This document shows, one piece after another, positions 1 to 7,137 of a stretch of DNA of 10,776 bases. Under the pieces are notes generated by a model. That model ran no database searches. It saw only the letters and a program-made list of their open reading frames with translations, and was not told where the DNA came from. The stretch's first letter is position 1, and every line of letters starts with the position of its first letter. Made by a program: the position numbers and the translations under genes. Source of the stretch: Micrococcales bacterium (GTDB lineage: Bacteria; Actinomycetota; Actinomycetes; Actinomycetales; Dermatophilaceae); assembly GCA_030452775.1 (NCBI GenBank), contig JAKDLQ010000064.1, positions 1-10,776 of the forward strand, given 5' to 3'.

Positions 1-31
1 GCATGTAAGCCGCTGCGTGGAGGCTGGAACC

Positions 32-61
32 GGATAGCGCCCGGTTCGCGGGCGGCTATCC
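32..61. repeat. Perfect-arm inverted repeat at the window edge
   Basis: The left arm GGATAGCGCCCG (32-43) is the reverse complement of CGGGC-GCTATCC (49-53 and 55-61), with one extra G at 54 and a 5-base centre GTTCG (44-48). This gives a 12-bp stem. The right arm lies in the conserved GGYP codons of the NuoH tail, while the left arm codes for nothing NuoH-like. It may be a real hairpin or a fold-back artefact at a contig end. Confidence 0.7.
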
Positions 62-167
62 CGTCCCGCCGTTGCCCGGGCAGACACTGCGCGAGCCGAG
101 TCTCGCCCTCACCGCGGGCCGCGAGGCCACGACCGTCACCAGCCCCGAGGAGGACAGTGATGACTGA
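45..167 (+). CDS. nuoH: NADH-quinone oxidoreductase subunit H, C-terminal tail (partial)
   Basis: This is the 3' end of the gene for NuoH, the membrane subunit of complex I that joins the quinone site to the proton-pumping arm. The frame reads FAGGYPVPPLPGQ from position 45, the tail motif I know from actinobacterial NuoH proteins. It is followed by an acidic end (SPEEDSDD) and a TGA at 165-167. Only the cytoplasmic tail is present, with no membrane segment or quinone-site residues. It overlaps the nuoI start by 8 bases, as expected for neighbouring subunits of one operon. The same frame stays open leftwards only to position 9, where a TAA (6-8) interrupts it, and residues coded left of 45 do not look like NuoH. 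I suspect the first 43 bases are not genuine nuoH sequence (see findings). The identification rests on a short motif plus gene order, so the assignment is good but the left boundary is uncertain. Confidence 0.75.
   Translation, partial: FAGGYPVPPLPGQTLREPSLALTAGREATTVTSPEEDSDD
147..154 (+). promoter_or_regulatory. Ribosome binding site of nuoI
   Basis: GAGGAGGA lies 5 bases before ATG 160 but only 2 bases before the in-frame GTG at 157. The spacing decides for ATG 160 as the nuoI start. Confidence 0.75.
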
Positions 168-888
168 CGCCAACGTAAGCAAGGACGTCGCCGGACGCGC
201 TGCCGGCTCGAGGGGTTCTACGGGTTCGGAAGGCCCAGGCGGTTCCGCCAGACCGGACCAAGGCTTCTTCGCGGAGCTGCTCGCCCCCGTCGCGGGCTTC
301 GGCGTCTCCTTCTCGACCATGTTCCGCAAGGTCGCCACCGAGGAGTACCCCGAGAAGCCGCGCCCGACCGCACCGCGCTTCCACGGCCGGCACCAGCTCA
401 ATCGCTGGCCCGACGGTCTCGAGAAGTGCATCGGCTGTGAGCTGTGCGCCTGGGCCTGCCCGGCCGACGCGATCCTCGTCGAGGGCGCCGACAACGACGA
501 CACCCCTCTCGAGGAGGGAGGCACAGGCCGGTTCGCACCCGGAGAGCGCTACGGCCGCGTCTACCAGATCAACTACCTGCGCTGCATCTTCTGCGGCATG
601 TGCATCGAGGCCTGCCCGACGCGAGCCTTGACGATGACCAACTTCTACGAGCTCGCCGACAATGACCGGGCCAAGCTGATCTTCACGAAGGACCAGTTGC
701 TCGCCCCACCGGAGGATGGCATGCTGACCCCGCCGTTCCCGATGGCCGAGGGCAGGTCGGTGCGCGACTACTACCGGGGCAAGGTCGAGTCGCCGACCGA
801 GGGCCAGCGTGAGTACGTACAGCAGCGGGATGCCGGGGCTCAGACCGATCACCCGAGCGCCACGACAGGGGAAGGGGCCACGCCGTGA
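160..888 (+). CDS. nuoI: NADH-quinone oxidoreductase subunit I (two 4Fe-4S clusters)
   Basis: NuoI is the ferredoxin-like subunit of the complex I connecting module. It carries the two tetranuclear clusters N6a and N6b that pass electrons from NuoG towards NuoB and the quinone. The 242-residue product has two classical motifs: CIGCELCAWACP (Cys 90, 93, 96, 100) and CIFCGMCIEACP (Cys 142, 145, 148, 152). All eight ligands are present. The family core begins near residue 36 (GFFAELLAPVAGFG). Before it lies a Gly/Ser-rich, probably disordered extension, and after about residue 200 a polar tail, so the protein is clearly longer than the roughly 180-residue E. coli NuoI. ATG 160 is preferred to GTG 157 because of Shine-Dalgarno spacing. 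The TGA overlaps the GTG of nuoJ by 4 bases, which suggests translational coupling. No membrane segment is seen; the protein is expected at the cytoplasmic face. Confidence 0.97.
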   Translation: MTDANVSKDVAGRAAGSRGSTGSEGPGGSARPDQGFFAELLAPVAGFGVSFSTMFRKVATEEYPEKPRPTAPRFHGRHQLNRWPDGLEKCIGCELCAWACPADAILVEGADNDDTPLEEGGTGRFAPGERYGRVYQINYLRCIFCGMCIEACPTRALTMTNFYELADNDRAKLIFTKDQLLAPPEDGMLTPPFPMAEGRSVRDYYRGKVESPTEGQREYVQQRDAGAQTDHPSATTGEGATP

Positions 889-1673
889 CCAGCACCGGAG
901 AGGCCGTTGCCTTCTGGATCCTCGCGCCCATCGCCGTGATCGGCGGCCTGGGGCTCATCTTCGCCCGCAAGGCCGTGTACGCGGCGGTCGGGATGGCCAT
1001 GACGATGGTCGTCGTCGGCATCTTCTACCTCATCCTCAAGGCCGACTTCCTCGGCATCGTGCAGGTGTTCGTCTACACCGGCGCCGTGATGATGCTCTTC
1101 CTCTTCGTCATCATGCTCATCGGCGTCGACTCGTCGGACTCTCTCGTCGAGACGATCATGGGACAGCGCCTGGCTGCCCTCGTCCTCGCCATCGGCCTCA
1201 CCGGGCTCCTGTTCTTCTCGCTCGGCCAGGTCGTCTTCGATGTGACCACCGTGCAGGCCGGGATGGACAAGGTCGTCGCGATCAACGCGTCGACCGGCAA
1301 CGTCACCGGGGTGGCCGAGCTCATCTTCGGGCAGTACGTCTGGATCTTCGAGGTCACCTCGGCGCTGCTCATCACCGCCGCGCTGGCGGCCATGGTCCTC
1401 GCACACCGCGAGCGGATCAGGCCGAAGCGCACCCAAGCCGAGTGGTCGGCGAAGCGGATCCGAGACAACGATCACGTCGCGGGTCTGCCCGCGCCCGGTG
1501 TGTACGCCCGCCACACCGCGGTCGACACCCCGGCGCTGCTGCCCGACGGCACACCGAGTGCCAAGTCCGTGTCCCGCGTCCTCGTCGCTCGCGACCAGGT
1601 CGCCTCCCTCGACGCGTTCAAGGACGTCGAGCGGCATCTGCATCGCGAGATAGAGAAGGGGAGCGAGAAGTGA
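885..1673 (+). CDS. nuoJ: NADH-quinone oxidoreductase subunit J
   Basis: NuoJ is a small membrane subunit at the NuoH/NuoK end of the complex I membrane arm. The 262-residue product has about five hydrophobic segments between residues 5 and 175. The strongest family mark is QVFVYTGAVMMLFLFVIML at 60-78, matching the segment whose helix distortion is linked to coupling in E. coli and mitochondrial homologues. Residues from about 174 form a long charged cytoplasmic tail that the 184-residue E. coli protein lacks. To my knowledge such a tail is usual in actinobacterial NuoJ. The start is GTG 885, which shares GTGA with the nuoI stop and is preceded by GAAGGGG (871-877) at 7 bases. The stop overlaps nuoK in the same way, so I, J and K should be translated as a coupled block. 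Confidence 0.97.
   Translation: MTSTGEAVAFWILAPIAVIGGLGLIFARKAVYAAVGMAMTMVVVGIFYLILKADFLGIVQVFVYTGAVMMLFLFVIMLIGVDSSDSLVETIMGQRLAALVLAIGLTGLLFFSLGQVVFDVTTVQAGMDKVVAINASTGNVTGVAELIFGQYVWIFEVTSALLITAALAAMVLAHRERIRPKRTQAEWSAKRIRDNDHVAGLPAPGVYARHTAVDTPALLPDGTPSAKSVSRVLVARDQVASLDAFKDVERHLHREIEKGSEK
1656..1663 (+). promoter_or_regulatory. Ribosome binding site of nuoK
   Basis: AAGGGGAG lies 6 bases before GTG 1670, inside the last codons of nuoJ. It fixes the nuoK start, which matters because the nuoK frame stays open far upstream (from about 809) within nuoI and nuoJ. Confidence 0.7.
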
Positions 1674-1969
1674 GCCCCCTGCACTACGTCTATCTGTCGG
1701 TGATCCTCTTCGCGATCGGGTCCGCGACGGTGCTCGTGCGCCGCAACGCCATCATCGTCTTCATGGGTGTCGAGCTCATGCTCAACGCGACAAACCTCTC
1801 GCTCGTGACCTTTTCGCGGATGCACGGCCAGCTCGACGGGCAGGTGATGGCCCTGTTCGTCATGGTCGTCGCCGCCGCCGAGGTCGTCGTCGGGCTCGCC
1901 ATCATCATGGCGATCTTCCGTGCCCGCCGGTCGGCCTCGGTCGACGATGCCAACCTGCTGAAGCTGTAA
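1670..1969 (+). CDS. nuoK: NADH-quinone oxidoreductase subunit K
   Basis: NuoK is the smallest antiporter-like membrane subunit of complex I, homologous to MrpC of Na+/H+ antiporters. It belongs to the E-channel near the quinone site. The 99-residue product has the usual three transmembrane helices (about 5-22, 28-48 and 60-83). It keeps the two membrane-buried glutamates: Glu35 in FMGVELMLNA and Glu71 in VVAAAEVVVG, corresponding to E. coli Glu36 and Glu72. The length is typical of the family. GTG 1670 overlaps the nuoJ TGA in a GTGA, with a good ribosome binding site. A longer in-frame reading from 809 would prepend Arg-rich translation of the nuoI end and nuoJ in the wrong frame, so it was discarded. 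nuoL begins 13 bases after the stop. Confidence 0.97.
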   Translation: MSPLHYVYLSVILFAIGSATVLVRRNAIIVFMGVELMLNATNLSLVTFSRMHGQLDGQVMALFVMVVAAAEVVVGLAIIMAIFRARRSASVDDANLLKL

Positions 1970-1982
1970 GGAGCACCGGTCG

Positions 1983-3959
1983 ATGTCAACTGGCATGGGA
2001 ACTCTCGTGCACCAGGGCACGTATGCCGCTGGACTCGCCGCGCAGGACGGCGAGGCTCACGCGGCGACGGGCTTCACCGCCTATGCCTGGCTGCTCATCG
2101 CGCTGCCGGCCTTCGGCGCGCTCTTCCTGCTCGTCGGTGGTCGCCGGACCAACAGCTTCGGCCCGGTGCTGGCGACCTTGCTGTCCTGGGGATCTTTCGT
2201 CATCGGTGCCATCATCACCATCTCGATGATGGGTCGCGCCGCGGGCGATCGGCCCAAGAGCGTCCACCTGTTCGACTGGATCACCGGCGGGTCCTTCGAC
2301 GTGCAGGCCGGGCTGCTCATCGACCAGCTGTCGATCTGTTTCGTCCTGCTCATCACGTTCGTCGGGTCGCTCATCCACGTGTACTCGCTCGGCTACATGC
2401 AGGACGACCCTGACAAACGGCGCTTCTTCGCCTACCTCAACCTCTTCGTCGCAGCGATGCTGCTGCTCGTGCTGGCCGACTCCTACCTGCTGCTCTACGT
2501 CGGCTGGGAAGGGGTCGGGCTGGCCTCGTACCTGCTCATCGGCTTCTGGTACCACAACCCGGTCTTCGCGACCGCCGGCAACAAGTCATTCTTCGCCAAC
2601 CGCGTCGGCGACTTCGGGATGACGGTCGCGATCATCCTCATGTTCTTCTACTTCGGCGGTGTCGACTTCCGGACGGTCCAGGCGGGTGTGGCCGGCCTGC
2701 AGGGCGCCCACCAGGGCGTCATGACGGCGATCGCGCTGACGCTGTTGCTCGGCGCGACCGCCAAGTCGGCGCAGTTGCCGCTGCAGAGCTGGCTCGGTGA
2801 CGCGATGGCCGGCCCGACCCCGGTCTCTGCGCTCATCCATGCGGCGACCATGGTCACGGCGGGTGTCTACCTCGTGGTCCGGGCCGGCCCGATCTTCGAG
2901 GCCTCGCCGACCGCGCAGCTCGTCGTGGTCATCGTGGGCTCCGCCACGCTCATCTTCGGGGCGATCATCGGCTGCGCCAAGGACGACATCAAGAAGGCGC
3001 TGGCCGCGTCGACCATCTCCCAGATCGGCTACATGATGCTCGCGGCCGGGCTCGGCCCGATCGGCTACGCCTTCGCCATCTTCCACCTGCTCACCCACGG
3101 CTTCTTCAAGGCCGGCCTCTTCCTCGGGGCCGGCTCGGTCATGCACGGCATGAAGGACCAGGTCGACATGCGCCGCTTCGGCGGCCTGTGGGTGATGATG
3201 AAGGTCACCTGGGTCACCTTCGGCCTCGCCTACCTGTCGATCATCGGCTTCCCGCTCCTGTCCGGGTTCTGGAGCAAGGACAAGATCATCGAGGCCGCGT
3301 TCGTCGGCGAGGGCTGGCGGCCCTGGGTGTTCGGCCTGGCCGCGCTCATTGGGGCCGGCATCACCGCCTTCTACATGTCGCGGCTGTTCTTCATGACCTT
3401 CCACGGCAAGAGGCGCTGGACCGACGAGGTGCATCCGCACGAGTCCGGGCTGACCATGACGGTGCCGATGGTCGTGTTGGCCTTCGGGTCGGCCTTCCTC
3501 GGGCTCATCCTCGGGCCGACCGGCATCATCACCTCGTGGCTCGCGCCGTTCACCGGCGGCGTGCAGGAGCTGCACCCCGTGATCCCGGAAAGCGCGGTCA
3601 TCGCGCTCACCCTGATCCTCGTGGCCATCGGCATCGCCCTCGCCTGGATGATGTACCTGCGTGACGAGGTCCCCCAGGCGGCCCCCCGGGGGAACCTGCT
3701 CACCCAGGCCGCACGGGTGGACCTCTACCAGGACCACGTCAACGAGGCCCTGCTCATGCGCCCCGGAATCCACCTGACCCGCTCGCTCGTCTTCGCCGAC
3801 AACGAAGGTGTCGACGGCGCGGTCGGTGGGCTCGCCGCCTTCGTCGGGGGGACCTCCTCACGGATGCGCAAGATCCAGAACGGCTTTGTCCGGTCCTATG
3901 CCCTGACGTTCCTCACCGGGATCGTCGCCATCATCGGTGCACTGTGGGTGATTTCCTGA
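1983..3959 (+). CDS. nuoL: NADH-quinone oxidoreductase subunit L (distal proton-pumping subunit)
   Basis: NuoL is the largest of the three antiporter-like subunits and sits at the tip of the complex I membrane arm. It also sends the long lateral helix along the arm. The 658-residue product is almost entirely transmembrane. It shows the N-terminal antiporter domain (about 105-165) and the core domain with the expected channel residues: Glu176 in VGWEGVGLASYLL, Lys261 in GATAKSAQLPLQSW, His286 in PTPVSALIHAAT, His368 and His372 before FFKAGLFL, and Lys432 in GFWSKDKIIEAA. The C-terminus (after about 575) has the lateral-helix region and the typical QNGFVRSYAL before a final membrane segment. 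AAGGAG at 1968-1973 lies 9 bases before ATG 1983. A short hydrophilic lead of about 30 residues precedes the first helix. The TGA shares one base with the nuoM ATG. Confidence 0.98.
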   Translation: MSTGMGTLVHQGTYAAGLAAQDGEAHAATGFTAYAWLLIALPAFGALFLLVGGRRTNSFGPVLATLLSWGSFVIGAIITISMMGRAAGDRPKSVHLFDWITGGSFDVQAGLLIDQLSICFVLLITFVGSLIHVYSLGYMQDDPDKRRFFAYLNLFVAAMLLLVLADSYLLLYVGWEGVGLASYLLIGFWYHNPVFATAGNKSFFANRVGDFGMTVAIILMFFYFGGVDFRTVQAGVAGLQGAHQGVMTAIALTLLLGATAKSAQLPLQSWLGDAMAGPTPVSALIHAATMVTAGVYLVVRAGPIFEASPTAQLVVVIVGSATLIFGAIIGCAKDDIKKALAASTISQIGYMMLAAGLGPIGYAFAIFHLLTHGFFKAGLFLGAGSVMHGMKDQVDMRRFGGLWVMMKVTWVTFGLAYLSIIGFPLLSGFWSKDKIIEAAFVGEGWRPWVFGLAALIGAGITAFYMSRLFFMTFHGKRRWTDEVHPHESGLTMTVPMVVLAFGSAFLGLILGPTGIITSWLAPFTGGVQELHPVIPESAVIALTLILVAIGIALAWMMYLRDEVPQAAPRGNLLTQAARVDLYQDHVNEALLMRPGIHLTRSLVFADNEGVDGAVGGLAAFVGGTSSRMRKIQNGFVRSYALTFLTGIVAIIGALWVIS

Positions 3960-5503
3960 TGACTGACATGTCCACCGTCCCGTGGCTGACGATCCTCGGT
4001 GTCATACCGCTCGTCGGCGCGTTCGTCGTCGCCTTCCTTCCCGGGTCGGCCGAGAACGCCAAGCGGGTCGCAGTCGCGACCTCGATCCTCACGCTCGTCG
4101 TCGGCATCGTCGCGGCGACGCGCTTCGACACGAGCTCGGCGGCGCAGTTCCAGCTTGGCGAGCAGAAGTCGTGGATCCCGCAGCTGGGGGTCAGCTACGC
4201 CCTCGGGGTCGACGGCATCGCGTTGGTGCTCATCCTCATGTCGCTCGTGCTGACGCCGATCTGCATGCTCGCTGCCTGGCACGACGTGTCCGAGTCGGAG
4301 AGCGGGGCCCAGCGGGTCAAGACCTACTTCGCGCTGCTGCTCGTGCTCGAGACGTTCATGGTCGGCGTCTTCGCGGCGACCGACGTCTTCCTGTTCTACG
4401 TCTTCTTCGAGGCGATGCTCATCCCGGTGTACTTCCTCATCGGCAACTACGGCGGTCCGCGCCGCCAGTACGCCGCGATGAAGTTCCTCCTCTTCGGCCT
4501 GACGGGCGGGCTGATCATGCTCGTGGCCGTCATCGCGCTCTATCTGCAAGGTCCCGGCGGCGCCGACGGCTTCATGATGGACAAGCTCACCGGCCTCCAG
4601 TTCGACCCGACGACCGGGCGCCTGCTCTTCGTGGGGTTCTTCCTCGCCTTCGCGATCAAGGCCCCGATGGTGCCGTTCCACACGTGGCTGCCCGATGCCG
4701 CGACCGAGTCGACCCCGGCGACGGCGACGCTGCTCGTCGGTGTCCTCGACAAGGTCGGCACGTTCGGGATGATCCGGTTCTGCCTGCAGCTCTTCCCCGA
4801 GGCGAGTGCCTGGGCGACGCCGGTCGTCATCGTGCTGGCCGTCCTCGCGGTCCTCTACGGCGCCCTGCTCGCGATCGGGCAGACCGACATGATGCGCCTG
4901 ATCGCCTACACGTCGGTCAGCCACTTCGGTTTCATCGTGCTGGGCATCTTCGCCTTCACCAACATCGGTGGCGCCGGGGCATCGCTCTACATGCTCAACC
5001 ACGGATTCTCGACGGCGGCGCTGTTCCTCTTCGCCGGGATGTTCATCTACCGGCGTGGCAGCAAGCGGATCCCGGACTACGGAGGATGGCAGAAGGTGAC
5101 ACCGGTCCTCGCGGGGGTCTTCCTCGCCGCGGGGATGTCGACCCTGGCGTTGCCGGGCCTGTCCAACTTCGTGTCCGAGTTCCTCGTGCTCGTCGGCGCC
5201 TTCCCGACCCAGCCCGCGGCTGCCGTCATCGGCGCGTCGGGCATCATCTTCGCCGCGCTCTACATCCTGCTGATGTACAAGCGGATGGCGACCGGCCCCC
5301 GGCCCGAGGGGCTGTCGGGGGTGCGGGACCTGTCCGTGCGTGAGAAGGTCGTGGCCGCCCCGCTCGTGGCGTTCTTCCTCATCATCGGCTTCTTCCCCAA
5401 CCTGGCACTCGACGTGATCAACCCTGCTGTCGACACCTCGCTGTCGCACGTGCAGTCGACGGTCGCGGTCACACCAGCCCTGGCCGAAGGGAGCACCAAG
5501 TGA
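3959..5503 (+). CDS. nuoM: NADH-quinone oxidoreductase subunit M (proton-pumping subunit)
   Basis: NuoM is the middle antiporter-like subunit of complex I. Read from ATG 3959 the product has 514 residues. The key charged residues fall at or near E. coli positions: Glu151 in FYVFFEAMLIPVYFL (E. coli Glu144), Lys234 in FAIKAPMVPFHTWLPDAA, Lys265 in GVLDKVGTFG, and Glu407 in LSNFVSEFLVLVG. About 14 hydrophobic segments can be counted. Three starts are possible: GTG 3944, ATG 3959 and ATG 3968. ATG 3959 is chosen because it overlaps the nuoL TGA by one base (TGATG, translational coupling), with a weak GGGTGA (3946-3951) 7 bases upstream. The protein ends in a polar tail of about 30 residues. The TGA overlaps nuoN by 4 bases. 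Identity is near certain; the start is moderately certain. Confidence 0.97.
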   Translation: MTDMSTVPWLTILGVIPLVGAFVVAFLPGSAENAKRVAVATSILTLVVGIVAATRFDTSSAAQFQLGEQKSWIPQLGVSYALGVDGIALVLILMSLVLTPICMLAAWHDVSESESGAQRVKTYFALLLVLETFMVGVFAATDVFLFYVFFEAMLIPVYFLIGNYGGPRRQYAAMKFLLFGLTGGLIMLVAVIALYLQGPGGADGFMMDKLTGLQFDPTTGRLLFVGFFLAFAIKAPMVPFHTWLPDAATESTPATATLLVGVLDKVGTFGMIRFCLQLFPEASAWATPVVIVLAVLAVLYGALLAIGQTDMMRLIAYTSVSHFGFIVLGIFAFTNIGGAGASLYMLNHGFSTAALFLFAGMFIYRRGSKRIPDYGGWQKVTPVLAGVFLAAGMSTLALPGLSNFVSEFLVLVGAFPTQPAAAVIGASGIIFAALYILLMYKRMATGPRPEGLSGVRDLSVREKVVAAPLVAFFLIIGFFPNLALDVINPAVDTSLSHVQSTVAVTPALAEGSTK

Positions 5504-7077
5504 CGACCTTCCAGGTAGCGAACATCGACTACATCGCGATCCTGCCACTGCTCATCGTCTTCGGGACTGCCGTGATCGGGGTGCTCGTCGAGGCGTTCGT
5601 CGGACGCGAACGGCGTCACACGATCCAGGCGACACTGGCTGTGGCCGGTCTGCTCGCCGCCTTCGTCGCGGTCATCGTGGCCACCGGCCACATGGGCCTG
5701 ACGCTGGGCCACGTCGACACCGCCACCGACCGGCATCTGTTCGCCTTGTCGATCGACGGCCCGGCCCTGTTCATGCAGGGCGCGCTGCTGCTGCTCAGCG
5801 TGCTCGGGGTGCTGACGATGGCCGAGCGGCTCGGCGGCACCGGCTCTGACACCTTCACCCCGAGCGGTGCCTCGACACCGGGCTCGCAGATCGAGGCGGT
5901 CTCCGCGCGGGCCGGGTTGATCACCTCGGAGGTCTTCCCGCTGGCGATGATCTCGGTCGGCGGCATGATGCTCTTCCCGACGGTCAACGACCTCATCGGC
6001 ATGTTCGTCGCACTCGAGGTCCTGTCGCTGCCGCTCTACGTCCTGACCGGCCTGGCGCGGCGTCGTCGCCTGCTCTCTCAGGAGGCGTCCCTCAAGTACT
6101 TCCTGCTCGGCGCCTTCAGCTCGGCCTTCTTCCTCTTCGGGACGGCGCTGCTCTACGGCTACGCTGGGTCGGTCTACTTCCGCGACCTGAGCCAAGCGGT
6201 GTCCGCCGGCCCCATCTCGATGAATGGGCTGCTCGTCCCCGGCGCCTTCCTCGTCTTCGTCGGCCTGTTCTTCAAGATCGGCGCCGTCCCCTTCCACGCC
6301 TGGACTCCGGATGCCTACCAGGGGGCGCCGACCCCGGTCACCGGGTTCATGGCGGCGTGCACCAAGGCGGCCGCGTTCGGGGCCATCCTGCGCCTGGCCT
6401 ACACCGGCCTGGACACGGCCAGGTGGGAGTGGACCAACGGACTCATCGTCGTCGCCATCCTGACGATGGTCGTCGGCTCCGTGCTCGCGGTCACCCAGAC
6501 CGACATGAAGCGACTGCTCGCCTACTCCGCCATCTCCCACGCAGGGTTCATCCTCGTCGGAGTGATCGCCTTCGACCAGAAGGGGATCAGCTCGGTCCTG
6601 TTCTACACGGTCGCCTACGGCTTCTCGACGATCGCCGCCTTCGCGATCGTCGGGCTCGTGCGGCAAGGCGGCAGCGAGGCGACCCACCTGTCGCAGTGGG
6701 CGGGCCTTGGCCGCAACCACCCGCTCGTGGCCGGTACCTTCGCGTTCCTCCTGCTCGCCTTTGCCGGCATCCCGCTGACGTCCGGCTTCGTCGCGAAGTA
6801 CGTTGTCTTCTCCGCTGCCATCGGCACGGGCGGGGCGACCGGCACCGGCCTAGTGATCATCGGCATTGTCTGCAGTGCGATCACGGTGTTCGTCTATCTG
6901 CGGATCATCGTGCTGATGTACTTCAGCGACGCGCCCGATGACACGGTTGCTTTCGTGACGCCCTCGGCGGTCACGACGTTCTCGATCGCGATCGGCACGA
7001 TGGTCACGCTCGCGCTCGGCGTCCTGCCGGCGGCCCTGCTCGACCTTGCGGACCGGTCCTCTGTGTTCATCCGCTGA
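5500..7077 (+). CDS. nuoN: NADH-quinone oxidoreductase subunit N (proton-pumping subunit)
   Basis: NuoN is the antiporter-like subunit closest to the quinone end of the membrane arm and the last of the 14 nuo genes in the standard order. The 525-residue product keeps Glu173 in MFVALEVLSLPLYVL, Lys199 in ASLKYFLLGAFSSAF, Lys259 in GLFFKIGAVPFHAWTPDAY, Lys289 in AACTKAAAFG and Lys433 in SGFVAKYVVFSAA. These correspond to the E. coli channel residues Glu133, Lys158, Lys217, Lys247 and Lys395. Residues about 111-137 form a Gly/Ser/Thr-rich hydrophilic loop between helices, so the protein is longer than E. coli NuoN. GTG 5500 shares GTGA with the nuoM stop and has GAAGGGAG (5486-5493) at 6 bases. 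The gene ends the run of tight overlaps; a 60-bp gap follows. Confidence 0.98.
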   Translation: MTTFQVANIDYIAILPLLIVFGTAVIGVLVEAFVGRERRHTIQATLAVAGLLAAFVAVIVATGHMGLTLGHVDTATDRHLFALSIDGPALFMQGALLLLSVLGVLTMAERLGGTGSDTFTPSGASTPGSQIEAVSARAGLITSEVFPLAMISVGGMMLFPTVNDLIGMFVALEVLSLPLYVLTGLARRRRLLSQEASLKYFLLGAFSSAFFLFGTALLYGYAGSVYFRDLSQAVSAGPISMNGLLVPGAFLVFVGLFFKIGAVPFHAWTPDAYQGAPTPVTGFMAACTKAAAFGAILRLAYTGLDTARWEWTNGLIVVAILTMVVGSVLAVTQTDMKRLLAYSAISHAGFILVGVIAFDQKGISSVLFYTVAYGFSTIAAFAIVGLVRQGGSEATHLSQWAGLGRNHPLVAGTFAFLLLAFAGIPLTSGFVAKYVVFSAAIGTGGATGTGLVIIGIVCSAITVFVYLRIIVLMYFSDAPDDTVAFVTPSAVTTFSIAIGTMVTLALGVLPAALLDLADRSSVFIR

Positions 7078-7137
7078 CGCGAGACCGCACGCTTCCCCCG
7101 TAACCCCGTACCGGATGGATCTCCTGACAGGCCCACG

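Noticed and set aside
809..1669. Upstream extension of the nuoK frame
   Set aside because: The 5' part is Arg-rich off-frame reading of the nuoI end and nuoJ. GTG 1670 with a good ribosome binding site and a 99-residue product fits NuoK exactly.
3682..3692. C6G5 run with a perfect CCCCCGGGGG palindrome in nuoL, and a similar C6AG5 run in fumC near 9103-9114
   Set aside because: Both reading frames continue intact with sensible residues, so they are only local GC-rich codons and no frameshift is present.
2586..3773. 395-codon open frame antisense to nuoL
   Set aside because: Charged, repetitive composition with no membrane or enzyme motif; a shadow of nuoL.
3896..5548. 550-codon open frame antisense to nuoM
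   Set aside because: It is Asp/Glu/Arg/His-rich low-complexity translation with no family motif, a usual by-product of the opposite strand in GC-rich genes; nuoM on the + strand is unambiguous.
5260..6720. 486-codon open frame antisense to the nuoM end and nuoN
   Set aside because: Same compositional artefact; no ribosome binding site or recognisable domain, and it covers strongly conserved NuoN codons.
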